A DNA stretch of 64,000 nt. Origin: Ideonella dechloratans. GTDB lineage: Bacteria; Pseudomonadota; Gammaproteobacteria; Burkholderiales; Burkholderiaceae_C. Below the pieces are notes generated by a model, which was given only the letters and a program-made list of their open reading frames with translations, was not told the origin of the DNA and did not search any database. The stretch lies in contig NZ_CP088081.1 in assembly GCF_021049305.1 (NCBI RefSeq), forward strand, positions 868,001-932,000, given 5' to 3'. The translations under genes and the position numbers were made by a program. Positions 23,451-33,598 of the stretch are shown in pieces (the stretch's first letter is position 1; each line of letters starts with the position of its first letter).

Positions 23451-23523
23451 CGTCACTCCAAAGGCCGGATGATTCTAGTGGCCGCCCCCGCGGCCCTGCC
23501 GGTGACTGCCGATAATGGCCGCC

Positions 23524-24354
23524 ATGCCGGAATTGCCTGAGGTCGAGGTCACCCGTCGCAGCGTCAGCGCCCTGACCGGCGCGCAGCTGCGCGTGCTGGA
23601 ACTGGGCAAGCCGCTGCGGTGGCCGCTGGGCATCGATCCAGCCGAGTTGACTGGCTGCGTGGCCGGCGAGTTCCTGCGCCGTGGCAAATACCTGTGGCTG
23701 CCGCTCAGCCGGCCGGACGGCCGCAGTGCCGGCGGGCTGCTGTGGCACCTGGGCATGTCGGGCTCGCTGGCCTGGCTGCCGCGGGCCGGCCCGCCCGGCA
23801 AGCACGACCATGTGGACCTGCTGACCGACCGCGGGGTGCTGCGGCTGACCGACCCACGCCGCTTCGGGGCGGTGGTCTGGTCGCCGGCCCTGGACCAGGC
23901 GCCGGCCGCCCGCCTGCTGGCCGGGCTGGGGGCCGAACCCTTCGACGAGCGCTTCACCGCGGCCGACTTCCACCGCGCCCTGCAGCAGCGCCGCTGCGCG
24001 GTCAAGCAGGCCCTGCTGGCCGGCGACATCGTGGTGGGCGCGGGCAACATCTACGCCAGCGACGCCCTGTTCGAGGCGGGCATCGACCCGCGCACGCCCT
24101 GTGACCGCGTCGGGCCGGTGCGGGCGGCCCGGCTGCTCGCCGCGATCCGCCGCGTGCTGGGCGAGGCCATCGCCGCCGGCGGCTCCACGCTGCGCGACTT
24201 CAAGGATGCCCACGGCAGCGTGGGCCAGTACCAGGGCCAGGCCCGGGTCTACGGACGGGCCGGCGAGGCCTGCCCGCGATGCGGGGCCACCATCCGCCGC
24301 ATCGTCCAGGGCCAGCGGGCCACCTATTTCTGCCCCGGCTGCCAGCGGCGCTGA
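23524..24354 (+). CDS. mutM: Formamidopyrimidine-DNA glycosylase MutM (Fpg)
   Basis: A 276-residue bifunctional glycosylase/AP lyase that removes 8-oxoguanine. Pro2 (after Met removal) and Glu3 of M-P-E-L-P-E-V-E are catalytic, the Lys in R-R-G-K-Y-L-W is conserved, and the C-terminal zinc finger C-x2-C-x16-C-x2-C is intact. ATG 23524 is set by the required M-P-E-L start. It diverges from the TPR gene. mutY, which acts on the same lesion, lies 2.2 kb downstream, with one large GTPase gene between. Confidence 0.97.
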   Translation: MPELPEVEVTRRSVSALTGAQLRVLELGKPLRWPLGIDPAELTGCVAGEFLRRGKYLWLPLSRPDGRSAGGLLWHLGMSGSLAWLPRAGPPGKHDHVDLLTDRGVLRLTDPRRFGAVVWSPALDQAPAARLLAGLGAEPFDERFTAADFHRALQQRRCAVKQALLAGDIVVGAGNIYASDALFEAGIDPRTPCDRVGPVRAARLLAAIRRVLGEAIAAGGSTLRDFKDAHGSVGQYQGQARVYGRAGEACPRCGATIRRIVQGQRATYFCPGCQRR

Positions 24355-24458
24355 AGATGCCCGGGCACCCTCGGTGGTCCGAAATGCCGGGTTCGGACAG
24401 CTTTCATTCGCTTGCATTGACTTGCTTGGGGAGCGGGGTTTCGCGCTAGCATCCGTCC

Positions 24459-26531
24459 GTGAGCCCGTCCGACGATTCCTCCCTGAACGACGCTCTGGCG
24501 CTGCAGCCCGCGCTGGAGCCCCAGCTCGATGCCCTGGCCGACTGGCGCCTGGCGCTGGAACGCGAACTGGTGGGGCTGGAGGCCTTCCTCGCCCAGAGCG
24601 ATCTGCTCTCGCCATCGGCGGCCAGTGCCAGCCACGCGGTGCGCCACCGCCTGGCCACCGACAAGCTGGTCGTGGCCTTCGTGGCCGAGTTCTCCCGCGG
24701 CAAGAGCGAGCTGATCAACGCGATCTTCTTCGCCGACGCGGGCCGTCGCATCCTGCCGGCCACGCCGGGGCGCACCACGATGTGCCCGGTCGAGCTGTCC
24801 TGGGACCCGGCCGAGCTGCCCACCCTGGACCTGCTGCCCATCGAGACCCGCCGGCAGGACAAGACCCTGGCCGAGTGGTCGGTGCAGCGCGACCGCTGGT
24901 ACCGCATCCCGCTGGATCCGTCCGACCCCGACGGGCTGGCCATCTCGCTGCAGCAGGTCACCCAGACCCGCAGCGTCTCGCGCGAGGACGCGCAGCGCCT
25001 GGGCCTGTGGTCCGAGGAGCACCCGCAGGACAACCCGCCGACGCTGCCCGACGGTCAGGTCGAGATCCCGGCCTGGCGCCACGCGGTCATCAACTACCCC
25101 CACCCGCTGCTGCAGCGTGGGTTGGTGGTCATCGACACGCCGGGCCTGAACGCCATCGGCACCGAACCCGAGCTGACCCTGGGCCTGCTGCCCAGCGCCC
25201 ACGCGGCCCTGTTCGTGCTGGCCGCGGACACCGGCGTCACCCGCTCGGACCTGGACATCTGGAACGACCACCTGGGCGGGCAGGGCCTGTCCTGCTTCGT
25301 GGTGCTGAACAAGGTCGACACCCTGGCCGACCCGCTGGCCTCGCCCGAGGAGCAGCGGGCCGCCGTGGAGCGCCAGTGCGAAACCACGGCCCAGACCCTG
25401 GGCATCGTCCGCGACCGGGTGTTCCCCATCTCGGCCCGCCAGGCCCTGGCCGCACGGCTGCAGGGCGATGTGGAGGCACTGCAGGCCAGCGGCCTGCCCG
25501 CCCTGGAGGCGGCGTTGAACCTGCACCTGCTGCCGCAGCGCCAGCGCGTGCTGGCCAAGGCCGTGATCGGCGGCGTGCAGTCCATGCTGGAACACGCCAC
25601 CCGCGCCCTGCGTGACCAGCGTCGCCAGAACGCCGAACAGATGCTGGAGCTGCGCGGTCTGCGCGGCAAGAGCGCCAGCCGTGTGGCCCAGATGCTCGAC
25701 CGCGTGACGGCCGACACGGCGGAGTTCGAGCGCTGCACCGCCCGCCTCACCGCCCTGCGTGCGGTGCATGCGCGGCTGCAGCACAAGACCCTGAAGGCCC
25801 TGGACGCTGACCGCATCCGCGAGGCCATGGGTCAACTCGAAGCAGCCCTGGGCAGCGGCTGGCTGCATCTGCGTGCGCGCGGCGCCTTTGCCAAGATGTG
25901 CGCCGGCCTGCAGGCCCAGCTCGACACGGCGGCCTCGCTCAACGCCGAGGCCGCGCAGATGCTGCAGGCCCTGTTCAGCCAACTCAACGCCGAGTTCGGT
26001 TTCTCGCTGAACTTCACGCCGGCCCCCGACGTCAGCCGCTTCAAGAACGAGCTCAGCCTGATCGAGCGCAACTACGGGCGCTACTTCAACCTGTCCAGCG
26101 CGCTGCGCCTGAACTCCACCGTCTCGAGCGAGCAGTTCCACCGCATGCTGGTGTCCAAGCTGCGGGTGGTGTTCGAGAACGCCAGTGCCGAGATCGAGAG
26201 CTGGCACCAGAATGCCTCCGGCCAGGTGGACGGTCAATTCCGTGACCGTCGCCGGGGCTTCCGCCGTCGTCGCGAATCGCTGGAGCGCATCCAGCACGCC
26301 ACCGGTGAGCTGGAAGCCCGGCTGTCCGAGGTGGAGACCCAGGACAACAAGCTGCTGGACCTGGCCGACCAGGCCCAGGCCATGGCCGCGCGCCTGCGCC
26401 AGCGTGCCGAGGCCGGCCCCGACTACCAGGACGAAGCCTTGAGCGACATGGGGGCCCTGGACCTGGATCTCAGCGAGGGCGAGTTCGTGCACAGCGACCA
26501 GGGCCTGTTCCGGCCTGGCGCTGCGGCGTGA
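24459..26531 (+). CDS. Dynamin-like GTPase
   Basis: A 690-residue protein of the bacterial dynamin/GTPase group. The P-loop reads A-E-F-S-R-G-K-S, where the first Gly of G-x4-GKS is Ala. Further G motifs are T-T-M-C-P-V (G2), D-T-P-G-L-N (G3) and N-K-V-D (G4). About 350 residues of helix follow, with an Arg-rich cluster (D-R-R-R-G-F-R-R-R-R) near 610, and an acidic tail. No strong transmembrane segment is seen, unlike classic bacterial dynamins, so membrane contact would be peripheral. The start is GTG 24459. Its end overlaps mutY by 4 bases (GTGA), so the two are co-translated. Role unknown; membrane remodelling is inferred from family. Confidence 0.82.
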   Translation: MSPSDDSSLNDALALQPALEPQLDALADWRLALERELVGLEAFLAQSDLLSPSAASASHAVRHRLATDKLVVAFVAEFSRGKSELINAIFFADAGRRILPATPGRTTMCPVELSWDPAELPTLDLLPIETRRQDKTLAEWSVQRDRWYRIPLDPSDPDGLAISLQQVTQTRSVSREDAQRLGLWSEEHPQDNPPTLPDGQVEIPAWRHAVINYPHPLLQRGLVVIDTPGLNAIGTEPELTLGLLPSAHAALFVLAADTGVTRSDLDIWNDHLGGQGLSCFVVLNKVDTLADPLASPEEQRAAVERQCETTAQTLGIVRDRVFPISARQALAARLQGDVEALQASGLPALEAALNLHLLPQRQRVLAKAVIGGVQSMLEHATRALRDQRRQNAEQMLELRGLRGKSASRVAQMLDRVTADTAEFERCTARLTALRAVHARLQHKTLKALDADRIREAMGQLEAALGSGWLHLRARGAFAKMCAGLQAQLDTAASLNAEAAQMLQALFSQLNAEFGFSLNFTPAPDVSRFKNELSLIERNYGRYFNLSSALRLNSTVSSEQFHRMLVSKLRVVFENASAEIESWHQNASGQVDGQFRDRRRGFRRRRESLERIQHATGELEARLSEVETQDNKLLDLADQAQAMAARLRQRAEAGPDYQDEALSDMGALDLDLSEGEFVHSDQGLFRPGAAA

Positions 26532-27595
26532 GCCGGGACGACGCCGCGACGGCAGCCCTGGCCCGGCGCCTGATCGACTGGCAGCGTCAGCACGGCCGCC
26601 ACACCCTGCCCTGGCAGCAGACCCGCGACCCTTACCGGGTCTGGCTCTCGGAGATCATGCTGCAGCAGACCCAGGTCAGCACGGTGCTGGGCTATTACGA
26701 CCGCTTCCTGACCCGCTTTCCCGATGTGCAGGCCCTGGCCGCCGCGCCGCTGGACGAGGTGCTGGCCCTGTGGGCCGGGCTGGGCTATTACAGCCGCGCC
26801 CGCAACCTGCACCGCTGTGCCCAGGCCGTGGTGCAGGACTGGGGCGGGGCCTTTCCGTCCACCGCCGCGCAGCTGGCCACCCTGCCGGGCATCGGCCGCT
26901 CGACCTCGGCCGCGGTGGCCGCCTTCTGCTTCGGCGAGCGGGTGGCCATCCTGGACGGCAACGTCAAGCGCGTGCTCAGCCGGGTGCTGGGGTTCGGTGA
27001 GGACCTGGCCCAGACCGCGGCCGAGCGCCGGCTGTGGGACATCGCCGAGGCCCAGCTGCCACCGGCCGGCGAGGGCGTGGAGGCCTACACCCAGGGCCTG
27101 ATGGACCTGGGCGCCACCGTCTGCACGCCGCGCCAGCCCAGCTGTCTGCTGTGCCCCTGGCAGGATCTGTGCGTGGCGCGGCGGGAAGGGCGGCCCGAGG
27201 CCTATCCGGTCAAGACCCGCAAGCTCAAGCGCGGCCGGCGCAGCCATGCGCTGCTGTGGCTCACGCAGGGCGATGCGGTGTTCCTGGTGCAGAAGCCGGC
27301 GACCGGCGTCTGGGCCGGTCTGTGGACCCTGCCCGAGTTCGACGATGTGGACAGCCTGCAGGCCTGGCTGGCCGAGGGGCCGGGCCCGGGCGAGGTGGGC
27401 GCCACCTTCACCCATGTGTTGACCCACCTGGACCTGGCGCTGACACCGGTGCGCCGTGCCTTGCCGGTGGATTCGCCGCTGGCCCAGGGGCCGCTGCTGC
27501 GCTGGCCGACGGGCCGCTGGGTGCCGCGGGCGGCGCTGGCCGAGCACGGCTTGCCGGCGCCGGTGCGCAAGCTGCTGGACGCCGGCCCGACCTGA
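26528..27595 (+). CDS. mutY: A/G-specific adenine glycosylase MutY
   Basis: A 355-residue base-excision enzyme that removes A opposite 8-oxoG. The catalytic Glu is in S-E-I-M-L-Q-Q-T-Q-V and the Asp in L-D-G-N-V-K-R-V. The helix-hairpin-helix L-P-G-I-G-R-S-T is clear. The Fe-S loop is C-x6-C-x2-C-x5-C. A C-terminal NUDIX-like domain follows. The GTG start lies within the stop of the dynamin-like gene. Confidence 0.97.
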   Translation: MSRDDAATAALARRLIDWQRQHGRHTLPWQQTRDPYRVWLSEIMLQQTQVSTVLGYYDRFLTRFPDVQALAAAPLDEVLALWAGLGYYSRARNLHRCAQAVVQDWGGAFPSTAAQLATLPGIGRSTSAAVAAFCFGERVAILDGNVKRVLSRVLGFGEDLAQTAAERRLWDIAEAQLPPAGEGVEAYTQGLMDLGATVCTPRQPSCLLCPWQDLCVARREGRPEAYPVKTRKLKRGRRSHALLWLTQGDAVFLVQKPATGVWAGLWTLPEFDDVDSLQAWLAEGPGPGEVGATFTHVLTHLDLALTPVRRALPVDSPLAQGPLLRWPTGRWVPRAALAEHGLPAPVRKLLDAGPT

Positions 27596-27619
27596 AGTTC
27601 GGCGGCGCCGGGCGAGGCC

Positions 27620-28231
27620 TCAGCCCTGCAGCAGCTGCTTGTCCCGCAGGAAGCGGTCCACCAGGTCCATGCGGGCGGCCGGGTCGGTCAGTTCCATCAG
27701 CTTCTGCCGCGCCGCCAGCGGGATGGGCAGCAACTCGCACCAGCGGTTGGCCACCCAGGCGGTGTCGTCCAGGTGCATGGGCCCGCCGCTGTGGCCTTCT
27801 CGTGCCGCCAGCAGCGTCAGGGCCCGTGCCAGCGCCTGGGCGGCCGGCTGGTGGGCCGCGGCCAGCGGCAGGTGGGGGTCGTCGGGCAGCTGCTCGGCCT
27901 GCGTGGCCACCCACAGCCCGTTGGCCTGCTCGCTCAGCGTCGTCCAGCGAAAGCGCGCGCCGCCCAGGCACACCGCCTTGAGCACGCCGGGCTGGTCCGA
28001 GTCGGCGCTGAGCAGCCGGGCCAGCACGCCCACCGGCTCGAAGCGCACCGTCTGCCCGGCCTGCCGCACCTCGCTGCCCTGCTGCAGGCAGACCACGCCG
28101 AAGGGACGGTCGGCCACCAGGCAGCGGCTCATCAGATCCAGGTAGCGGGTTTCGAAGATGCGCAGCGACAGCCGGCCCAGCGGAAACAGCACGGACTGCA
28201 GGGGAAACAGCGGGAGATCGGTGAGGGTCAT
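27620..28231 (-). CDS. LON substrate-binding domain protein
   Basis: A 203-residue protein that consists only of the N-terminal domain of Lon proteases. It starts L-P-L-F-P-L-Q-S-V-L-F-P-L-G-R-L and has I-F-E-x-R-Y and F-G-V-V segments. It has no ATPase or protease part. Stand-alone proteins of this type are common in proteobacteria and have no proven role. ATG 28231 is chosen because family similarity starts there; the open frame upstream is out of character. It is convergent with mutY and downstream of rapZ. Confidence 0.85.
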   Translation of the reverse strand: MTLTDLPLFPLQSVLFPLGRLSLRIFETRYLDLMSRCLVADRPFGVVCLQQGSEVRQAGQTVRFEPVGVLARLLSADSDQPGVLKAVCLGGARFRWTTLSEQANGLWVATQAEQLPDDPHLPLAAAHQPAAQALARALTLLAAREGHSGGPMHLDDTAWVANRWCELLPIPLAARQKLMELTDPAARMDLVDRFLRDKQLLQG

Positions 28232-28271
28232 GGAAAGCCGTCCGGGCGGGCCGGCAGGTTCGGGGTTCGGC

Positions 28272-29195
28272 TCAGCTGCGGGCGTCGAGTTCCCGGTGGC
28301 GCTTGAGTGTGGGCAGGCGGGCCGCGAAGTGCTGGGCCAGTGTTTCGACGAAGTAGACCGAGCGGTGCTGGCCGCCGGTGCAGCCGATGGCCACGGTGAG
28401 GTAGCTGCGCTGGTCATTCTCGAAGGCGGGCAGCCAGCGCGAGAGAAAGCCCTCGATCTGGCCCAGCATCTCGCCCACCTCGGGCTGGGCCCGCAGGTAG
28501 TCGGCCACCGGGCCGTCGCGCCCGGTCAGCGGGCGCAGCTCGCGCAGGTAGAAGGGGTTGGGCAGCACCCGCACGTCGAACACCATGTCGGCGTCCAGCG
28601 GCACACCGTGCTTGAAGGCGAAGGACTGGAAGACCAGGGTGAGCTGGCTGCGCGAGGCGCCCACCAGGTCACGGATCCACAGGCGCAGCTGGGCCGGCCG
28701 CAGCTCGCTGGTGTCCATCACGGTGGAGCGCTCGCGCAGGGCGGCCAGCAGCTGGCGCTCCTGCTCGATGGCGTCCACCAGACGCTGGCGGTCGCTGCCC
28801 ACGCCCGGGTGGGACAGCGGGTGCGGGCGTCGGGTTTCGGAAAAGCGCTTGACCAGGGCCTGGGTGCTGGCGTCCAGGAAGAGGCTGCGCACCTTCACGC
28901 CTTCGGCGGCCAGCTCGTCCAGCAGCGGCAGCAGGACCGGCAGCGAACTGGCGGTGCGCACGTCCACCGCCACCGCCAGGCGCTGCACGCCGTGGGCGGC
29001 TTCCACATGCACCAGCTCGCGCAGCAGTTCGGGGGGCAGGTTGTCCACGCAGAAGAAACCGGCGTCCTCCAGCGCATGCAGGGCCACCGACTTGCCCGAA
29101 CCCGAGATGCCGGTGACCAGGGCCACCACGCGCTGCGGCCGCGCGGCAGACGGGGGTTCCGGCGGGCGGTTCGGGGGCAGGGCGGGGGTGTTCAT
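28272..29195 (-). CDS. rapZ: RNase adapter protein RapZ
   Basis: A 307-residue nucleotide-binding protein. The Walker A motif is G-I-S-G-S-G-K-S, and the C-terminal domain has the conserved [10 protein letters not shown] motif. In E. coli RapZ guides RNase E to the GlmZ small RNA and so controls glucosamine-6-phosphate synthesis. Betaproteobacterial homologues often sit near PTS genes; here the neighbour is recN, with a 4-base overlap. GlmZ itself is not known in this group, so the target may differ. Confidence 0.95.
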   Translation of the reverse strand: MNTPALPPNRPPEPPSAARPQRVVALVTGISGSGKSVALHALEDAGFFCVDNLPPELLRELVHVEAAHGVQRLAVAVDVRTASSLPVLLPLLDELAAEGVKVRSLFLDASTQALVKRFSETRRPHPLSHPGVGSDRQRLVDAIEQERQLLAALRERSTVMDTSELRPAQLRLWIRDLVGASRSQLTLVFQSFAFKHGVPLDADMVFDVRVLPNPFYLRELRPLTGRDGPVADYLRAQPEVGEMLGQIEGFLSRWLPAFENDQRSYLTVAIGCTGGQHRSVYFVETLAQHFAARLPTLKRHRELDARS

Positions 29196-30889
29196 CGCGC
29201 GGCCTTGGCGGTGCGGGCGGCTGGCTCGGCGGCCTGCTGGATCAGCTGCTGGGCATGGGCCAGGCTGGTGCCGCTGGCGCCGCCCAGCATGCGGGCCACC
29301 TCGGCCACGCGGGCCTCGCCCTCCACCGGCGTGACCTGGCTCTGGGTCTGGCCCTGGCGGGTGGCCTTGGCCACCACGAAGTGATGGTCGGCGCAGGCGG
29401 CCACCTGGGGCAGGTGGGTGACGGACAGCACCTGCACGCTCTGGCCCAGCTGCTTCATCAGCCGGCCCACCGCATCGGCCACGGTGCCGCCCACGCCGGA
29501 GTCGATCTCGTCGAAGATCAGCGTGCCGGGGTTGAGGGCGGTGGCCGGACCTCGGCCGCGCTGCTGCGCGGTGGTGACGGCGATGGCCAGGGCCAGGCGC
29601 GAGAGCTCACCACCCGAGGCCACCTTGGCCAGCGGGCGCGGGGCGCTGCCCGCATGGCCGGCCACCCCGAATTCCACGCTCTCCAGGCCGAAGCTCTGCG
29701 GGGCGTCCTGCGGCAGCAGGGCGACCTCGAAGCGGCCGCCGGCCATGCCCAGCTGCTGCATGGCCGTGCTGACCCGCTTGGACAGATCGGGCGCGGCCTT
29801 CTGGCGGGCTCGGCTGGCCTGCTCGGCCAGGCGGCGCCACTGCGCTTCGGCCCGGGCCACGGCTGCGCTCAGGGCGGCCACGTCGCTGGCAGCGTCCAGG
29901 GCGTCCAGCGCGGCCTGCCACTCGACGCGCAGGGCCGGCAGTTCTTCCGGCGGGCGACGGAAGCGCCGGGCCAGGCCCAGCCAGGCCGAGAGACGGGCGT
30001 CCAGCTCGGCCAGGCGGTCCGGGTCCAGCTCGGCCCGGGCCAGGTAGGTGTTGAGGCTGCGCGCGGCGTCGTCCACCTGGGCCTGGGCGCCTTGCAGGGC
30101 CTCCAGCACCGGCTGGATGCGGGGGTCGAAATCGGCCACAGCCTCCAGGCCGCTCAGGGCACGGCTGAGCTGGCGGCTGGCGCTGGTCTCGTCCTCGTCC
30201 AGGCACTGGGCGGCCAGCGCGGCCGCGTCCATCAGGGCCTGGCCGTGCGACAGGCGCTGGTGTTCGGCATTGAGCTCGGGCCACTCGTCGGCGCCGGGCG
30301 CCAGGCGGTCGATCTCGCCGATCTGCCACTGCAGGCGCTCGCGCTCGCTGGCCCGTTCGCCCTCCAGCGCATGCGCGGCGGCCAGGGCCTCGGTGGCAGC
30401 CCTCCAGTCGGCATGGGCCTGGGCCAGCGGGCGCGGGTCCACGCCGGCCTGTTCGTCCAGCAGGGCGCGCACGGCCGCGGGTCGGGTCAGGCCCTGCCAG
30501 GCGTGCTGGCCGTGGATGTCCACCAGGTGGTCGGCCACCTCGCGCAGCTGGGCGGCGGTGGCGGCGCTGCCGTTGATGAAGCCGCGGCTTTTGCCCTGGC
30601 TGTCGATGATGCGGCGCAGCAGCAGGGTGTCCTCGGCGGCGAAGCCGGCCTCCTCCAGCCAGGGGGCCAGGGAGGGCGGGGGATCGAATTCGGCGGTCAC
30701 CTCGGCCCGGGCGGCGCCCTCACGCACCCAGTGGCTCTCGGCCCGGGCGCCCAGCACCAGCTGCAGCGCGTCGATCAGGATGGACTTGCCGGCGCCGGTC
30801 TCACCCGTGAGCACGGAAAAGCCGGCATGGAACGCCAGCTCCAGCTGGCTGACGATGACGAAGTCCTTCAGGGTCAGGTGCTTGAGCAT
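29192..30889 (-). CDS. recN: DNA repair protein RecN
   Basis: A 565-residue SMC-like ATPase for double-strand-break repair. It has G-E-T-G-A-G-K-S (Walker A), a central coiled-coil stretch from about 160 to 370, V-A-S-G-G-E-L-S-R (signature) and [12 protein letters not shown] (Walker B). ATG 30889 starts the conserved M-L-K-x-L-x-L-x-x-F. The Ala-rich tail overlaps rapZ by 4 bases. It follows nadK by 19 bases and is probably in the same transcript. Confidence 0.96.
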   Translation of the reverse strand: MLKHLTLKDFVIVSQLELAFHAGFSVLTGETGAGKSILIDALQLVLGARAESHWVREGAARAEVTAEFDPPPSLAPWLEEAGFAAEDTLLLRRIIDSQGKSRGFINGSAATAAQLREVADHLVDIHGQHAWQGLTRPAAVRALLDEQAGVDPRPLAQAHADWRAATEALAAAHALEGERASERERLQWQIGEIDRLAPGADEWPELNAEHQRLSHGQALMDAAALAAQCLDEDETSASRQLSRALSGLEAVADFDPRIQPVLEALQGAQAQVDDAARSLNTYLARAELDPDRLAELDARLSAWLGLARRFRRPPEELPALRVEWQAALDALDAASDVAALSAAVARAEAQWRRLAEQASRARQKAAPDLSKRVSTAMQQLGMAGGRFEVALLPQDAPQSFGLESVEFGVAGHAGSAPRPLAKVASGGELSRLALAIAVTTAQQRGRGPATALNPGTLIFDEIDSGVGGTVADAVGRLMKQLGQSVQVLSVTHLPQVAACADHHFVVAKATRQGQTQSQVTPVEGEARVAEVARMLGGASGTSLAHAQQLIQQAAEPAARTAKAAR

Positions 30890-30908
30890 GCGGCCCTCGG
30901 TCGCGGGT

Positions 30909-31784
30909 TCAGACCACCCCTTCGTACCAGCGCAGCTTGCGCCGGAGGGTGGCGTAGTAGCTCCAGCCACGCGGGTGCAGGAAGCGCATGGCCACCGGCG
31001 AGCGGCGCACGCGCACCTGGTCGCCCGGCAGCAGGCTGGTCAGGCTGTGCATGTCGAAGCTGGCGCTGGTGTCGCGGGCGGTGACGATGGTGATGCCCAC
31101 CTCGGCCGAGTCGGGCAGCACGATGGGCCGGTTGGACAGGGTGTGCGGCGCGATGGGCAGCAGCACCCAGCCGCCGATGGACGGGTGCAGGATGGGGCCG
31201 CCGGCCGACAGGGCGTAGGCGGTGGAGCCGGTGGGCGAGGCGATGATCAGGCCATCGGCCCGCATGTTGGCGACGAACTCGCCGCCCACGTCCACCCGCA
31301 GCTCGACCATGCTGGTGGTGGCACCCCGGCCCACCACCACGTCGTTGACGGCCAGACCGTGGAAGATGCTGCGGCTGTCGCGCCAGACATCGCCTTCGAT
31401 CAGGGCCCGGCGCTCTTCCTCGTAGTCGCCCTGCACGATGGGGCCCAGGGCCTCGGCCCAGTCGGTGGAGCGCACATCGGTGATGAAGCCCAGCCGGCCC
31501 TCGTTGATGCCCACCAGCGGGATGTTGCGCGGCGCCAGTTCGCGGGCGATGCCCAGCATGGTGCCGTCGCCGCCCACCACCACCGCGATGTCGCAGTGCG
31601 CGCCGATCTCGGCAGGGGTCAGGGCGCCGTAGTCGTGCCAGTCGATGTTCAGCGCCGTGTCCCGGTCCACCGACACCTCCAGCCCCTGCCGCACCAGGAA
31701 GGCGGCAATGCCCTCCAGCATCGGGCGAATGCCCTGGGCCTGGTATTTGCCGATGAGGGCGGCGTGACGGAACGGGGACGACAT
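30909..31784 (-). CDS. nadK: NAD kinase NadK
   Basis: A 291-residue kinase that makes NADP from NAD. The G-G-D-G-T-M-L motif, the N-E-G-R-L-G-F segment and the P-T-G-S-T-A-Y motif are diagnostic. ATG 31784 gives the standard [11 protein letters not shown] start. It is divergent from hrcA with about 70 bases between, and upstream of recN; the hrcA-nadK-recN arrangement is common in proteobacteria. Confidence 0.96.
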   Translation of the reverse strand: MSSPFRHAALIGKYQAQGIRPMLEGIAAFLVRQGLEVSVDRDTALNIDWHDYGALTPAEIGAHCDIAVVVGGDGTMLGIARELAPRNIPLVGINEGRLGFITDVRSTDWAEALGPIVQGDYEEERRALIEGDVWRDSRSIFHGLAVNDVVVGRGATTSMVELRVDVGGEFVANMRADGLIIASPTGSTAYALSAGGPILHPSIGGWVLLPIAPHTLSNRPIVLPDSAEVGITIVTARDTSASFDMHSLTSLLPGDQVRVRRSPVAMRFLHPRGWSYYATLRRKLRWYEGVV

Positions 31785-31857
31785 GGTGCCGAGAATTACA
31801 CCACAGCCCCCTGTGACAAACCGGTGGCAGCGCGGGCATCTCCTTACAATGAAAGCC

Positions 31858-32889
31858 ATGCTGGATGACCGTGCCCGATCGCTGTTGAACACCCTGGTCG
31901 AGCGCTACATCGCCGACGGCCAGCCGGTGGGTTCCCGCACCCTGTCCAAGGCCTCAGGGCTGGAGCTCTCGCCCGCCACCATCCGCAACGTGATGGCCGA
32001 TCTGGAGGACATGGGCCTGATCGTCAGCCCGCACACCTCGGCCGGCCGCATCCCCACGCCCAAGGGCTACCGGCTCTTCGTGGACACCATGCTGACCGCC
32101 CAGCCGCAGATGCTGAGTGGTGGCGCCATGCCCGAGGCCCTGTCGGCCGTGCGCGAGCAACTGCAGCCGGACCAGCCCCAGCGCGTCATCGCCCAGGCGG
32201 CGCAGATGCTCTCCAGCCTGTCGAGCTTCGTCGGCGTGGTGACGGCGCCGCGCAAGACCAGCGTCTTCCGCCATCTGGAATTCCTGCGCCTGGGGGTCCA
32301 GCGCGTGCTGGTCATCATGGTGGCGCCCGATGGCGACGTGCAGAACCGCGTCATCTTCACCGCCCGCGACTATTCCGACAGCGAGTTGGTGGAAGCCACC
32401 AATGTGCTCAACGCCCACTACGCCAACCTCACGCTGGAGGAGGTGCGCGAGCGCCTGAAGGCCGAGGTGGACCAGCTGCGCGGCGAGATCGCGGTGCTGA
32501 TGCAGGCGGCCGTGCAGGCCGGCACCGAGGCCCTGGCCGAGACCCAGGAGCAGGTGGTGGTCAGCGGCGAGCGCAACCTGCTGGGCGTGCAGGACTTCAG
32601 CGACCTGGGGTCGCTGCGCAAGCTCTTCGACATCTTCGAGCAGAAGACCGAGCTGATGCGCCTGCTGGACACCTCCAGCCGAGCCGAGGGCGTGCGCATC
32701 TACATCGGCGGCGAGAGCCGCGTGGTGCCCTTCGAGGAGCTCTCGGTCGTCTCCGCCCCCTACGAGGTCGACGGCCGGGTGGTGGGCACGCTGGGCGTCA
32801 TCGGCCCCACCCGCATGGCCTACGACCGCATGATCCAGATCGTGGACATCACCTCCCGCCTGGTGGGCAGCGCGCTGTCGCAGCGCTGA
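31858..32889 (+). CDS. hrcA: Heat-inducible transcription repressor HrcA
   Basis: A 343-residue repressor that binds CIRCE elements before groESL or dnaK operons and is stabilised by GroEL. The N-terminal winged helix includes G-Q-P-V-G-S-R-T-L and [16 protein letters not shown], then [12 protein letters not shown]. An in-frame ATG at 31849 is a possible alternative start. I see no CIRCE-like repeat in its own upstream region, so autoregulation is not indicated. Confidence 0.95.
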   Translation: MLDDRARSLLNTLVERYIADGQPVGSRTLSKASGLELSPATIRNVMADLEDMGLIVSPHTSAGRIPTPKGYRLFVDTMLTAQPQMLSGGAMPEALSAVREQLQPDQPQRVIAQAAQMLSSLSSFVGVVTAPRKTSVFRHLEFLRLGVQRVLVIMVAPDGDVQNRVIFTARDYSDSELVEATNVLNAHYANLTLEEVRERLKAEVDQLRGEIAVLMQAAVQAGTEALAETQEQVVVSGERNLLGVQDFSDLGSLRKLFDIFEQKTELMRLLDTSSRAEGVRIYIGGESRVVPFEELSVVSAPYEVDGRVVGTLGVIGPTRMAYDRMIQIVDITSRLVGSALSQR

Positions 32890-32917
32890 GTCCGCCGCCT
32901 TCCCGCACGGGGACATG

Positions 32918-32933
32918 GTGCCCATCGGGGCAC
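32918..32933 (+). terminator. Hairpin downstream of hrcA
   Basis: A perfect 6-bp stem (GTGCCC / GGGCAC) with a 4-base loop lies 28 bases after the hrcA stop. No T-run follows, so a role in termination is only possible. Confidence 0.3.
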
Positions 32934-33067
32934 TGCAGGGCATGGTCGCATGCCCGGCGTCCTGCCGTGTCCGCCTTGGTGTAAATACCCTACCCCCCAG
33001 GGTTCAAGACAGTACATTCACATGGACTGATATTGAAGCGGGCCGCGCGCAACGGTCCCTGTCGTCC

Positions 33068-33598
33068 ATGTCCACACCCTCGTCCTGTCCTGTCGCGCCC
33101 CGGCCGTTCTGGGGCCCCCTGCGAGCCGGCCTGTCCCTTGGGGCCGTGCTGCTGCTGACCTTCATGCTCACCGGCCACGGGCTGGGTGCCACCGGCTTCA
33201 CCACCCGGCTCACGGCCTGGTTGGCCGGCGGCGTCGCCCCGGCGGCCACCCAGGCCAACAGCTACCTGGGGCCTCTGCTGGAAGACGGCCATCCGCTGAG
33301 CGCATGGATCACCTGGCAGGTGCTGGGCGTGGCGCTGGGTGCCCTGCTGGCGGCCTGGCGGGGCGGGCGCCTGCGCTGGCAGGTGGACGGGTCCCGCAGC
33401 CTGGGTGGCCCCCGGCGCCTGGCCATGGCCCTGCTGGGCGGCGTGGCCGCCGGCTGGGGCGCCCGCGTGTCGGCCGGCTGCACCAGCGGGCTGGGCCTGT
33501 CGGGTGCCGCCACCCTGGGTCTGGCGGCCTTCGCCTTCCTCGGGGCCTTCTTCGCCGCAGGGCTGATCGTCAGCCGGCTGGTGCGGGGGGTGCAGTGA
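33068..33598 (+). CDS. YeeE/YedE family membrane protein, first component
   Basis: A 176-residue membrane protein with about four transmembrane segments. It shows the YeeE/YedE (DUF395, sulf_transp) features, including the signature S-A-G-C-T-S-G-L-G-L-S-G with its conserved cysteine. E. coli TsuA of this family takes up thiosulfate using such cysteines, and paired short forms (PmpA/PmpB) occur near sulfur genes. The stop overlaps the next start (TGATG), so it works with the second component. The substrate is inferred to be a reduced sulfur compound. Confidence 0.85.
   Translation: MSTPSSCPVAPRPFWGPLRAGLSLGAVLLLTFMLTGHGLGATGFTTRLTAWLAGGVAPAATQANSYLGPLLEDGHPLSAWITWQVLGVALGALLAAWRGGRLRWQVDGSRSLGGPRRLAMALLGGVAAGWGARVSAGCTSGLGLSGAATLGLAAFAFLGAFFAAGLIVSRLVRGVQ

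Noticed and set aside
31785..31857. CIRCE element before hrcA
   Set aside because: No TTAGCACTC-type inverted repeat was seen between nadK and hrcA.
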